Shown: positions 22,931 through 33,868 of the stretch, piece by piece
How the letters are laid out: each line of letters starts with the position of its first letter
How positions within the stretch are numbered: the stretch's first letter is position 1
The notes under the pieces: model-generated
The model's input: only the letters and a program-made list of their open reading frames with translations
Told to the model about the DNA's origin: nothing
The model's database searches: none
Program-made: the position numbers and the translations under genes
Assembly (NCBI GenBank): GCA_036426205.1
Contig: CM071570.1
Coordinates: 49,956,984-50,020,983 of the forward strand
DNA from: Ascaphus truei
Taxonomy: Eukaryota > Chordata > Amphibia > Anura > Ascaphidae
DNA length: 64,000 bases
Reading direction: 5' to 3'

Positions 22931-24360
22931 CTACCTCCCCACTGGTGCACACTGGAATCACCAAAATGCTTGTTCTGTCCTAGGCTTACAGTGGCTAATG
23001 AGTTGAGACAGGCAGTTTACTCAATTCCTTCTCCTATACAAAATGGAGTCTTCTTAATTTCTTAAGTATTTATTGTAATAACAAACAGAAATAAAAGGGG
23101 GAAAACGTTTTGGAGATGTATAAAAATAAGGAATAGTTAAGAAACAAAGCTCTCTCATATGGAGAACCTTAACAGAGTACGCAATCTCTAAGAAGAAAGA
23201 ACGGTAACACAGAGCAAGAAGGAAAGAGTTTGGACTGTACCAAATGACAGGGAGAAAGGAACATCCCAAGCCTGTGGGGTAGAGAGGAGGTGGGGGGGAG
23301 GGGCGGTTGCTAAGGCAAGAGATAGAAAACAGGAAGAACTGAACAGGAGACTTAACAACGCTTACTGCAATTTTAGGCAATTCCCTCTATTTCTCTTTCT
23401 TTTTTTATTATTCAATTTCGGTCTCTCATTTTCTGTTGTGTATTATTTCTTTACTTATCTACCAAGTGTATGTACCATTTTGATAAATATAAGACACACC
23501 GGTGCTCGCACTTTGAATAAGATGGTTCACCGATGTCCTCAGGTTCATACCCAACTTGAGTTGTCTGGGAAAAGTGATGTATGAGTCTGTCATCTGGTTG
23601 TATTACTTAATTCTTAAAGGTAATGTCTAACACTGATTTTTCTTTATTCTGTACGTCTTGTATGTCTTTGAGAAACTCAATAAATAAAGAATTTCCAACA
23701 ATAAAAATAGCAAACCCCTATAGAATGTATGAAGCATGGCTTTTAGCCAGCTATTGTGGCTATTGTATTTACAGCTTATACAGTCCTTTCATGTTTAATC
23801 CTCTCTGCATTTTTGAAATGGGATAGAATAGCTAAAGTTATTTTTACCAGTATTTATTTTGCACACATGTCATTGCCACTGCACTATCTTTTACATAGAA
23901 GGTAATCTTTCACTTGCTGTTTACTGATCCTTGTCTTAGAAACATGACATACTGTTCTTTCAAAAAATGAATGCACAGGCAAATTTATGCAAGAATATTT
24001 TTTTCAAAAATACTGTACTTGCTGAGTTCCTCTACTGGTTTTATCTTTAGTGCTTTTTTCTCCTTTACTACAAATTAATTATACGAATTACTACTTGTCA
24101 ATGCTGAATTTGTGACACTAACTGATAGAGAATTAAAAAAAAACATGGATGTTATACTGAAGTTCAAATAGCCAAGAATAAAAAAAAAAAAGAGACAAAT
24201 GAAAGGCAAATGGAAAGATAGAGTTGGCAGACAGAAAAATCAAACAGGACAATCAATATATAAATACAAATACATAGAAACAGATAAATCTAATTAAAAC
24301 TAAACTCAATTTTGTAAATAAAATCTTCAGGCGATTCAATGTCTCAATGTCCTACACAGA
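22931..24360. other. No recognisable feature
   Basis: AT-rich; short open frames have no family resemblance. No repeats paired with elsewhere in the window. Confidence 0.4.
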
Positions 24361-25189
24361 ATTTCCTGTACCCCACATGGCAGTGGGTACCGAATACGTA
24401 TAGCTCCTCCCTTCAGTACAGTAGGGCAGGAAACTCTTTTGCAGGTACTAGAATATAAGTCCCTCCCTTTACCTGTAGAATAATCTTTTCATGTCCTACC
24501 TTGTAGCAATAGAGTTTGTTATTTTTTAACTGGGACTCATCAGGACTGTAAGTAGTATAGTCTATCCCATGGAAGTTTTCAGCCCCTCTCCCACTAAGGC
24601 TCTGCCATCATGCGTCTGTTGTCTGCTGGCCAGATGGCAACTGCAACCGGGGCTGAACTGCGGAGACATCCTATAATGCAAGCTGGCAGCATGCTGGCTG
24701 GGGGAGCATGTGCAGGCGGGTATCGGTGTCCCACGTGGCTTTGGGAGCATGCACTCACACCGCTCCCTAAAGCACAATGCACAATGATGTCATCAGCGCT
24801 ATGATGCTTAGTAGACCCAGCAACACATATTAAAAGGGGCAATATCGCCAATGGTAGCCATGTCTATGCAGGCATTAGACTTCAATTATACCAGCTCCGG
24901 CTGGGCGCGCGTGTGTTCTCGTGACGTCATCAATGCGATCCGGCCGAGCAACATGTACACTGCCGGCAGGAGGCAGCCGGAGGAGACAGGGAGGCATGGC
25001 GGAGGCGTGGCCATGAGCGGTTCAGCCTCATTGGCTGAACGCTCACGTGACGCGGCCATTGCCTTTTTAAAACAAAATCTCAGGTCTGTTCCCTGGTCTG
25101 CCGCCCTGCAGTTCGTGTCTGTGCGCGCGTCGCTCTTTGTATGTACATTTCATTGTATTGTTGCAATTTGATTTTGAGGCACGCGATGG
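24361..25189. other. Noncoding, partly CpG-rich
   Basis: From about 24880 to 25140 the DNA is richer in G+C and CpG, with CATTGGCTGAACG (CCAAT box in reverse) and a TTTTTAAAA. It ends where the PLE endonuclease fragment starts. It may be upstream regulatory DNA of some repeat. No exon can be supported. Confidence 0.3.
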
Positions 25190-26085
25190 CGCTACACAGC
25201 GGACACAATACAAATACCACACAAGAATCGGGAATACAAAATCAGAGGAGGGTTCACCTGTTCCTCCAGCAATGTCGTGTACCTCATCATGTGCATGAAA
25301 TGCCCAGGGGGCTGCTACTACATAGGTGAGACAGGACAGGGGCTAAACAAGAGAATGAACCTGCATCGCCACAGCATCGCACGCGGAACAAGAGACAGTC
25401 CTGTTGGCGAACATTTCTCTGACTCTGGCCATAAGATGAACGATCTGAGGGTTGCCATACTCAAAGGTAATCTTAAAACCCCGAAAGAGAGACGGTTGCA
25501 TGAATACAAATTTATGCAACTGTTCGGGATACTTAGCAGTGGCCTAAACAGAGATCGAAATTTTATGAGTCATTACTGACACTAGCGAACTCTCTTCCCA
25601 TGAGCGCTAAAGGCCATGTCTGTACATACTGTGCTAAATATATGCACACACAGCTGTCTCTCACACATACTAATACTCCTTATTTTTCCATCCATATACA
25701 CCAATAGGGACCACATAGTATCCACACACACTTTTAGTTGTGCTACAAACTCTCACATTTCCACACCCACCCACACCATTTATATCCCCTCTCACTCCAC
25801 ACACACCTTGTGTAGAGCACTGTTTATACTGTGGGCTCTCCATTCATTTTTATTCACACGGATAACATACACCCCTTTCTTCACTTGCTTTCAGTTACCT
25901 TTGACACCTCAGCCATAAATCTCATCCACACCGGGGGAAGGACCAGCACAGATAACATTCCAAGAGACACTGTTTTAAGTAATCCTTCTTCATTCATTGT
26001 GACATCGCCGGAAGAAGAGATCAGTGCATCTCGAAAGCTCGCACAAATAAAAGCATTGTTAGCCACAGAACGGTATCATCTATTA
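25190..26085 (+). pseudogene. 5'-truncated PLE: GIY-YIG endonuclease and 3' tail
   Basis: Coding opens near 25195 (YTADTIQIPHKNREYKIRGG), continues FTCSSSNVVYLIMCMKC and the GIY-YIG stretch GGCYYIGETGQGLNKRMNLH (~25310), and ends LNRDRNFMSHY with a stop at 25577-25579. No shift is seen in this ~380-bp frame. The 3'UTR runs about 500 bp to AATAAAAGC (~26047). It differs strongly from the Neptune-like copies and belongs to another PLE branch. RT is lost by truncation. Confidence 0.8.
26007..26044 (+). ncRNA. Degenerate hammerhead-like motif in the PLE tail
   Basis: CGGAAGA, stem II GAGAT with ATCTC, then GAAA and GCTCGCAC. One core base of the first box is changed and no good triplet follows, so it is a remnant or a look-alike of the hammerhead in related tails. 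Confidence 0.4.
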
Positions 26086-26189
26086 TTTTTTTATTTTATA
26101 TATATTTTATCAACACACAAAAAAAAAGATGTTGTAAACACACAAAAAGTATGTTTCTTTGTCCTTTTTCTTGTGTGTTTTATATATAA

Positions 26190-26228
<39 letters not shown>

Positions 26229-26230
26229 CA
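26086..26230. repeat. AT-rich spacer with TA microsatellite
   Basis: (TA)n at 26180-26225; no gene. Confidence 0.8.
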
Positions 26231-26588
26231 GCAACTGTAAATATTACTGTAGTTCATTTGATGTCTTAGACGGTCTGAACCCTGTCTTTCCCATTGTCAC
26301 CCAGCATACAGCACTTCCATGCAGCAAGGGATTCTGGAAATGACATGCAAATGAGCACTCAGTGCCACCTTTTGTCTCAAGCTCGTATTACACAAGCCAA
26401 TCCTCAAGCCAATGCATGCTGTAATACGAGCTTGAGACAAAAGGTGGCACTGAGTGCTCATTTGCATGTCATTTCCCAGAATCCCTTGCTGCAGTGGAAG
26501 TGCTGTATGCTGGGTGACAATGGGGAAAGACAGGGTTGCAGACCTGTCTAAGACATGCAAATGAACATACAGTAATATTTACAGTTGC
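26231..26588. repeat. Fold-back element, ~155-bp inverted arms
   Basis: It starts GCAACTGTAAATATTACTGT and ends ACAGTAATATTTACAGTTGC, with arms nearly complementary throughout; the loop is around 26395-26425. It has no coding capacity. An inverted partial copy lies at 26800-26998. A MITE-like or inverted-dimer origin are both possible. Confidence 0.75.
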
Positions 26589-26702
26589 TTTATGCTTTAC
26601 TGTGGAGGTTTTTGTCACTTTTTTTTACCACACCATAACCTTAATGACACAGTGGTGATTACCTAGTCTAGTCTCAAACCTGCTTTAGCCATTCAGACCA
26701 GC

Positions 26703-26744
26703 CTCACACTGATGATACCCTTCAAGTTGAAACATGTATGTGAG
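26703..26744 (+). ncRNA. Hammerhead-like motif with full consensus core
   Basis: Stem I is a perfect 6-bp CTCACA with TGTGAG. The core CUGATGA (26709-26715), GAAAC (26729-26733) and a GTA triplet (26736-26738) all match the consensus. Stem II (~13 bases between) is weak. It stands between two copies of the fold-back element. Confidence 0.65.
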
Positions 26745-26799
26745 TAGGTCTAATGGCTTTGCATCTCATCCCAGCCTCTGTTAAAAAGCTGTGTTTAAA

Positions 26800-26998
26800 A
26801 CAGCATGCATTGGCTTGAGGATTGGCGTTGTGTAATACGAGCTTGAGACAAAAGGTGGCGCTGAGTGCTCATTTGCATGTATTTCCCAGAATCCCTTGCT
26901 GCAGTGGGAAGTGCTGTATGCTGGGTGACAATGGGGGAAAGACAGGGTTGCAGACCTGTCTAGACATGCAAAGAACATACAGTAATATTTACAGTTGC
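26800..26998. repeat. Second, partial copy of the fold-back element
   Basis: It begins within the loop in opposite orientation (CAGCATGCATTGGCTTGAGG) and runs through one complete arm to ACAGTTGC. The other arm is missing. Confidence 0.7.
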
Positions 26999-27052
26999 TA
27001 TATTTAATATCTATATAATATAAACGAGAATAGCCGTGTAAGTCCAGTTGCG

Positions 27053-27259
27053 ATAGTGCAGATAAATGAGTTCTTCAGTATTAGGTGATACCTTTTTTAT
27101 TGGACTAACATTTATGTCATAGGACAAGCTTTCGAGAGTTTACTTAGTATTGCTTGACCTGAGGAAGAGAGGAAAACTCTCGAAAGCTTGTCCTATGACA
27201 TAAATTGTTAGTCCAAATAAAAAGGTATCACCTAACAACTGAAGAACTAATTTATTCTG

Positions 27260-27265
<6 letters not shown>
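27053..27265. repeat. Inverted dimer of PLE tails with hammerhead-like centre
   Basis: Left GATACCTTTTTTATTGGACT..ACAAGCTTTCGAGAG and right CTCTCGAAAGCTTGTCC..AAAAAGGTATCACC are reverse complements. Near the centre, 27158-27193 reads CUGAGGA, stem II GAGAG with CTCTC, GAAA and GTC. Conserved core boxes are present, but positions 15.2 and 16.2 cannot pair. Confidence 0.65.
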
Positions 27266-27307
<42 letters not shown>

Positions 27308-28029
27308 TATGTATTTATTGTTTTTTTTGTTTTACATAAAAAATGAAAAAATATAAACAACAACACAGCAAAGTATCATTCTCTTTCAATACATTTTACC
27401 ATTGGTTTCAGCCCTGTTACTCATCATTTATGATTATGGTCTCATATAGACTGTTACTTTTTCCCCCCATGTATAATTGCTAACACATCATTGCATCTTT
27501 ATTTTGAAAGTATTTTTTATAGTGGCTGTTTACTAATGATAAAGAAGATAGTCTCTACAATATTACTGTTTATGAAAATAAAGTAAAAACATTAACGTAT
27601 CATAACTTGTCTCCCTTAACTTCTTTATCTCTCTGTTTTATACAGGTGAGTATAGTTCCTGTCGTACTGACCTATAGATCTTTCTCATTAGATCGTTTAG
27701 CCATATAGACCATAGGTCAATGTGTCTTTTTATCCCTACATCATTAAATCATCCAGTCGTGTCTTGTTTTATGCTATTAGAACATCGATCCTTGGGTTAC
27801 TAGCCCTTGTTTCTCCTATCTTTCTGCCAGGATGTCAAATCTCTGTTCAGTCTTTTGTCTCTGCACCTATTGCTCTGTTCATACCTGCTTTATGTACAGT
27901 ACCCATAGGTCGTTTGGGTCAAAACTAATGCATTGGTCGGTCTATTTAGAAGTTTGTTTTCAGACACTTTTCTCACTCCTCCCAAAATATTTTTGACTGA
28001 TCTGAAAATAGTGGGGACCATTTCTTGAC
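27266..28029. other. TA microsatellite then no recognisable gene
   Basis: (TA)n to about 27299 with a following T run. The rest to 28029 is AT-rich; it may include the decayed 3' end of the minus-strand LINE, but nothing is certain. Confidence 0.4.
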
Positions 28030-28790
28030 AAATTTGGCTTTCGACCCCTCACGTCCTATAATGTGTCCAGTCTGTTTATCTTGAAAACTTTGATCAATTT
28101 TGATTCTAGTGTAGATATTGTTGGGTAACTATCATCTATCCAAAGGAAGGTTATGCATTTACTTTCTGCCATTAGTATTGAGTGTACGATTACAGGTATT
28201 TTTGTATCCTGAGATCCATGGTTCCATATTTCCACGTTTCCAAATAGGAGCGAGATGGGGATAACTGTGAATGTAGCACTAATTTTGTCAATCACATATT
28301 TTACCACTTGTTTCCAGAACCCTTGTATATAAGTCCAAAAGCTATGGGCCATATGCGCTTTATGGTTTTGGCATTTAGGGCATTGAGATGTTGATTGTTT
28401 ACATTTTCCAATTATATACTGGGCCATGAATGCATTGTGAGTTATTTTTGATTGAGTTTCCCTCCATATTACTGATTGAGTACATTTGTATACTTTCTTA
28501 AGTGCATCTAGAATAGCCATCCCATTCACTAATTCTGGGATGTCTTATCTATTTAGTGAAAGAGTCATCTAATTTGATATGTGTCTCTTGGTTCAGTATT
28601 GGATCGTATATGGGTCCGATGGAAAATGTGTTTTGTTTTGGGGATCTTATCAGTTGGTCTAATCTGCTTTCGTGAAAGTTCAAGGGTTCTAAATTTTGTA
28701 ATGCATTATTATCTTTTTGCCTATGTATCTCTATATTTTGGCAGTACACTGCTTTTCCAGCTTTATCCATAATTGTTGATCATGTTTGCA
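28030..28790 (-). pseudogene. Tx1/L1-type LINE ORF2 C-terminal fragment
   Basis: On the minus strand two collinear pieces (28770-28549 and 28529-28056), split by one stop or shift, give the region after the RT. The diagnostic part is KCTQSVIWRETQSKITHNAF, then CPKC with HMAHSFWTYIQGFW, which matches the Cys-His motif of L1/Tx1-like ORF2 proteins (CWRC..LLH.FW.C..). EN and RT domains are missing. No 3' tail or TSD was set. Confidence 0.6.
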
Positions 28791-29113
28791 GTCATCCTGG
28801 GAAGCCTCTGCAAACAGGATTTCTCTGGAAGTGAGGATTTCACTCCGACAATCCGGTTGGAATTTATAGAATCCAAGGGACTAATTTAAGACACACCTGA
28901 CTGGGAAACAGTGATTAGGTGGACAGCCCACATTTCACCAAGCTTGGAAGAAGAAAAGAATGCGCTTATTATCCTGGGTCTCCACATATGTTAGTAGGAA
29001 CCTTGCTTTTCACAAGAGGATCCAGGTAGGCCTATGTGAACAACAATTCCTATATCGACTAAGAAACTTGGATTACGATATATAATGGAGAGCACCCACA
29101 TTTTGAACAGAAT

Positions 29114-29165
<52 letters not shown>
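28791..29165. other. Noncoding, ending in a TA microsatellite
   Basis: No gene is visible; (TA)n lies at 29113-29164. Confidence 0.5.
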
Positions 29166-29169
<4 letters not shown>

Positions 29170-29743
29170 CATCACTGTCCTCTATGGGCTGGAGCAGTGC
29201 AGTAAGTGTGCTTTCCAGTCCACAGAGAGTTAATTCCTCAAAGAGAAGCCAGCAGCAGCTGCTAACTAATGGAGTTAATCAGCCTGGTCTGAGTGAACAA
29301 GGAAGTGGTTTAAAAGACAGACTCAAAGCTGCTATGCTGAGAGACTGTTTTCCCCAGAGAAGGGGGGTAGATAGAAGTGCTCCCCAGCTGCAGAAGCTGG
29401 TACAGAAGACCTACAGAGAGGAGTTTCTCTGGGCTCAACGTGGGGCTGAGTTCCTCTCGGAAGAAAGGAGGAGAGACCGTGCTGAAGCAGAGACTGTGTT
29501 ACACTGAGGCATATGCCAGGTGATGTTTTGGGATTGGGAACCAGCTTTGCTGGCCATCCAGTTAGCAAGGGCTAAAGCTATGGTGTAGTCAGTTTTCCCT
29601 AAAGGGAATAGGTGTTATTTTTATGTGTTGTTTTGATTTAAAGGGACGGTGGGCCTGTTAGCATATGATTTAATCCCTGTAAATAAATCCCATCTAAAAG
29701 ACACAGCATTTTCTGCCTTTATCTGGGACTAAAATATGCTACA
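29166..29743 (+). mobile_element. LTR 3' part (gypsy-like)
   Basis: It contains TTTAAAAGACAGACTC, an AATAAA (~29682) and an end ATATGCTACA, followed by a primer-site-like TGGTGTGGGC (29747). The layout (GGAGTTAAT.., TTTAAAA, CTGCT, AATAAA, ..TACA) parallels 62281-62714. The 5' part has been lost at the TA repeat. The open frame in it is not a known protein. Confidence 0.4.
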
Positions 29744-32029
29744 ATGTGGTGTGGGCAACATAATATATAGTTCCTTTTTTTCACCCAATTAGGTTTTTCA
29801 TATATTTTGCGGGTTTGACCCTTTGTTATTTGTATGATTACCACCCATTTTGCAATATTTATTTAGATATTATAGTTTACCTTTGTCTAGTTTTCCCACA
29901 AAATGTCTTTATATATACTTTGTATTTGAGTTGACGTATATACTAATTCTGTATTTAGTAGCAGTATAAAAGATATCAATTAAGATATTACACAGTTCTA
30001 ACACACATTATATTATTTGTATGCATTCTATTAACTTTTCATATTACATTACATATTATTAAAGGTACAGTAGTTTTAAAAGATTTTCAACATTTCACAA
30101 TATACACATCCATTACAATCCTATTTTCCTCCCCATGAACTCATAAAATGAGTACCAATATGTAGAGGTTATTTAAGGTAAGATTAGTGCATGGTCTCCC
30201 GATCCCTGATGAAGTGTGGCTAGACGCATTGAGTGTACACATCGGTGTAGGCTTTGATGGGACATCCATCACCTGAGCAACTAATGGGCGAGCAAATAGA
30301 AGGATGTCAGGTTAAAGCGGGGGTGATGGCTCAGGCAGTGTTCCCAGTGGAACTTGGTATTCATCCAACAAACAAGAGTCTGATAGTGCCACTAACACAC
30401 TTTGTAGCATTGTCCACATGATAGCTGATGTTTTCTAACAGGACACTGTTGTTTAACAGGAGTGCATCTTTTTGTTTTGATTACTTCCACTTCACACGTA
30501 GTACTACACTAAACTGTTCCCCAGGTCTGCACTTTTATATATTTTATTGCACTGTACATTCTGACAAAGTAATTTAGGATTTAATTTTATGTCATGCTTC
30601 AACAGTAGTACAGCGGAAAATTATTCACAATTCACAATAGGAAAAAACTATTTGAACAGTTAAATAACACTAATTATTCCTCATTAAAAATACATTAAAA
30701 TAACACATTGCCGTACTCAAATGCTCTTTGTCCCCCAGCACACACCAGTTCTTGTTTCTTAAATACAGAATTATTACATAATGGTTACATTCTTCATCTA
30801 AACTAATACATTAAAAATATATTTAAGTTCATTCTCTGTTCAATCTCATGCCCCATTTCACAGAGTACTTGATTTCTTAATCAAAACATGTTTTCTTTGC
30901 TATACCGACTAATGGAAATTATCCCCTCCATGACCATACTTAACAAAAAATGTTTTAATTAGCAGAAAAGGGAATGCCTGTTTTGCAGAAGCTTAGAAAA
31001 CAAAAATATATTGTATGCTCGATTAAAATAACCACATTAATAGAGCAGGAAACATTATGCAATTTAAACTATATTTTGAAAACTTTAACTCGTACTGTAG
31101 TTCATAGTTTTTTGTAGTACATTGTGATCTGAATAGGTAAACACCTTCTTCATTAAACAATGAGTGTGAACAACAGTGTAGAAAGAATGTAAGAACATTT
31201 AATTGACCTGACTGCTGACATAATTAGTTTATTTTGCATTACATAGAGATAGGACCTCAGTGATATAAAAATAAAATATAATTTTGCACACTGGCTAAAT
31301 CTGGCATCAAATTGTATATTCTATTTTAACAATGAAAAGTTAATTGCCATACATACTTAGGATCTCAGATCTAATGAAAGAGAATAGACTTTCATTGTCT
31401 GTGCAGAATCAGGATACTGCTTTGTTCATCTTATCCCTTGGCATTATTATATCCTGTCAATCTTGAAACATGCTGGCATACAGGACAATCACTGATGGAT
31501 ATTGGTTCAATGAACTCCCTAAAATGTATGCCTTTGTATAGTCCTTTGTAAAATCCTGTATAATGATCAATATAAAAAAAAAAATGAATTCAAAGTTCAA
31601 TCAGCATACATAAAAAAAAATATTTATTGAATTGATATATGTACAGTAAGCAAGTTACAAATTCTCAAGTGTAGCAACAAAGCTACAATGAACTCAAAGC
31701 TAGATATAATGCCCACATCTGTTCAGTAGTCTGGAAGATCATCTAAGTGAAAGTATTTGTTGTTCGATTTATAAGGTATGTGCCAATTGGTACAGGATAC
31801 ACGTTAGCTTGCTCCACACCTGCTAATTCAAATCCCTAGACTTGTTGTTTACCAAATAAAAATGTTATAATATTTTAAATAAATGTATCCCTAAATAGCC
31901 TAAGTGGCCAGTTAAACCTTGTGCCATACTTGGCAAGCTGTCAACTAATTGCCCCCCTTTATACCTAACTCTGGTGTTAGATATGATTTATGAGAAAGTT
32001 AATACCTAGAATAGCAGAAGTATATTAAT
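29744..32029. other. No recognisable gene
   Basis: AT-rich. CCCTGATGAAGTGTGGCTAG at 30204 looks like the first half of a PLE hammerhead region but lacks GAAA. No other feature. Confidence 0.4.
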
Positions 32030-32300
32030 AAAATAAACTTGTATCCACCGTTTAATATATTAAGGTACTTGAAGAACTTTTTAGGGTTGACCTCACTTTC
32101 TATTGCAATCCATTTTTCGTATTCAATTTTTGCTTTTTGGATTGCCCTATTGCTACTTTTGTTACTTTCCTTTTAATTAGGATATGATTCCTCTATTCCT
32201 TCTGACTTTAAGAATCTAAATGCCAGCCTTTTCATTATAATTTCTTCTCCTACCTGTTTATTTTACTGCATTCGTTTAAATCTGTTTCTTTTAAAGTTAT
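32030..32300 (-). pseudogene. CR1-like LINE ORF2 fragment
   Basis: The minus strand encodes NRAIQKAKIEYEKW and ESEVNPKKFFKYL (about 32170-32070), the typical stretch between endonuclease and RT in CR1-clade ORF2 (KAK..YE..........NPK.FWKY). Flanks are full of stops. Confidence 0.45.
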
Positions 32301-32579
32301 TCACCGAGGGTGTATACATAAGTGTACTTATCTGACAATGTTTTAAAGACTGTCCATTTATCTTCCAAATTTTTTCCTGAAAAATTCTAATCCCAATTTA
32401 TTCTTTGTACTGTAGATTATTCTCTAGGTTTTTTTTTTAAATCCTCCTTTCTAAAATTTAGAGTCTTTATAATATGTTTTTTGATTATTTATTTAAAAAA
32501 AGACCATGTTATTATCTCTGTTTCCCAAATGTTCCCTCTCTTGCGATTATAAATGAGTCATTCAAGAAGTTTGGATACA
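32301..32579. other. AT-rich, no feature
   Basis: May be more of the CR1-like fragment, too decayed to read. Confidence 0.3.
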
Positions 32580-33255
32580 AAAGGTAGAAGGATGATAGGA
32601 CGGAAGGGGAGGCAGGATCAAGAGAAGGGTTCTTCAGGATGAGTCACAGTCAGAAGCATACTTGAAGGATGAAGGAAATTAGCCTGTGGTCAGAGAGATG
32701 TTAAAGAGATGAGTTAGTGTAGGAATAATTGCGGTGGAGAGAAAGCAGAAGAGAGTGGGTTACGAGGAGAGAAGATGGGAGACTTCCTCCTCAGCTACTG
32801 GGTAGAAGGAGCTGAGGATTGCTTTGTGAGCTAATTTCTGTAGATGGGACTGGATTATCATTTACTTTATATTTAAAGAGGTTAGCGAGGTCTTGAGCAG
32901 TAAGAGAAGTTGTGGGGAATTGACGTGGGCGGACGAAGAAGAGAGTTGAAAGGGGAAACAGGCATTGTGGATCTGAGGACATGGTAGATATGAGAGAGTA
33001 GAAGTAGTTTTTCTTAGATAGGGATAGGGCAGCATTATAGATCGAACGTATGAATTTGTAGTGTATAAAATCTGCTATGGAGTGTGATTTCTCCATTAAC
33101 ATTCGGCTCTGCAGGTATTGTGTTTTGCCGGTGTGTCATGGTTGGCGTTTGATGGGACGGTAGCAGGGAGTTGTGGCAGGAGCAATCTGGTCCAGGGTAG
33201 ATGTGAGCATACTATTGTCTAGGGAGGTGACAAAGTCAGGGCAGGCACTCTCCTG
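32580..33255 (-). pseudogene. L2-type LINE, inverted 5' part (linker and RT start)
   Basis: Minus strand, from 33255: LDNSMLTSTLDQIAPA, then YNAALSLSKKNYFYSLIS..DPQCLF, SLTAQDLANLFKYKV, and decayed ISLTTG.FPSSFKYA, the known run from the L2 endonuclease-RT linker into the first RT block. It abuts, head to head, the plus-strand 3' end of an L2 at 33256. The order fits the inverted 5' part made by twin priming. Middle RT is missing. Confidence 0.65.
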
Positions 33256-33868
33256 GCTTCCTTTAAAATCCCATCTTCCTATAAAATGTTGTATCACACA
33301 CTCAATTCTCCTCCTCACTTTTAAAGCTTTACACTCTTTTGCCCCTCTTTACAACTCAGCCCTAATTTCTTGCTATGCACCATCCAAACTCTTGCGTTCC
33401 GCTCAAGATTGTCTTCTCTCTACCCCGTTTGTATCTAAAGCCCTCTCCTGCCATAAACCTTTCTCACTGACTGCCCCCACACCTCTGAAATGCCCTTCCC
33501 CTCAATACCCCACTAGCACCCTCTCTATCCACCTTTAAGACCCACCTTAAAACACACTTGCTTAACAAAACATATGAGTAGCACCGTGGCTAATTCTATA
33601 CACCTGATACATAAACCTTGGCCCCTTGCAGACACACTTACCAGAATGCCCTCTTACTGTCTCTGTACGTTCTTTCTACCTACCAATTAGATTGTAAGCT
33701 TTTCGGAGCAAAGACTCCTTTTCCTAAATGATACTTTTATGTCTGAAGCACTTATTCCCATGATCTGTTATTTGTATTATTTGTTATTTATTTGATTGTT
33801 AAGTGTATTACTGCTGTGAAGCGCTATGTACATTAATGGCGCTATATAAATAAAGACATACATACATG
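33256..33868 (+). mobile_element. L2-type LINE, 3' end
   Basis: The decayed ORF2 C-terminus has FKALHSFAPLYNSALISCYA, SKLLRSAQDCLL and TAP..L..PSPQYPTSTLS. The 3'UTR has GATTGTAAGC (~33690) and ends GCGCTATATAAATAAAGAC. It matches 13871-14487 throughout. A TSD could not be found. Confidence 0.7.

Noticed and set aside
26640..26690. CACAGTG as a V(D)J recombination signal heptamer.
   Set aside because: No ACAAAAACC-like nonamer at 12 or 23 bases.
29085..29507. A 140-codon frame with a charged C-terminus as a host gene.
   Set aside because: It begins in a TA microsatellite and lies in an LTR-like 3' part.
30204..30240. CTGATGAAGTGTGG as a further hammerhead motif.
   Set aside because: The GAAA box is absent and no stem II can be drawn.
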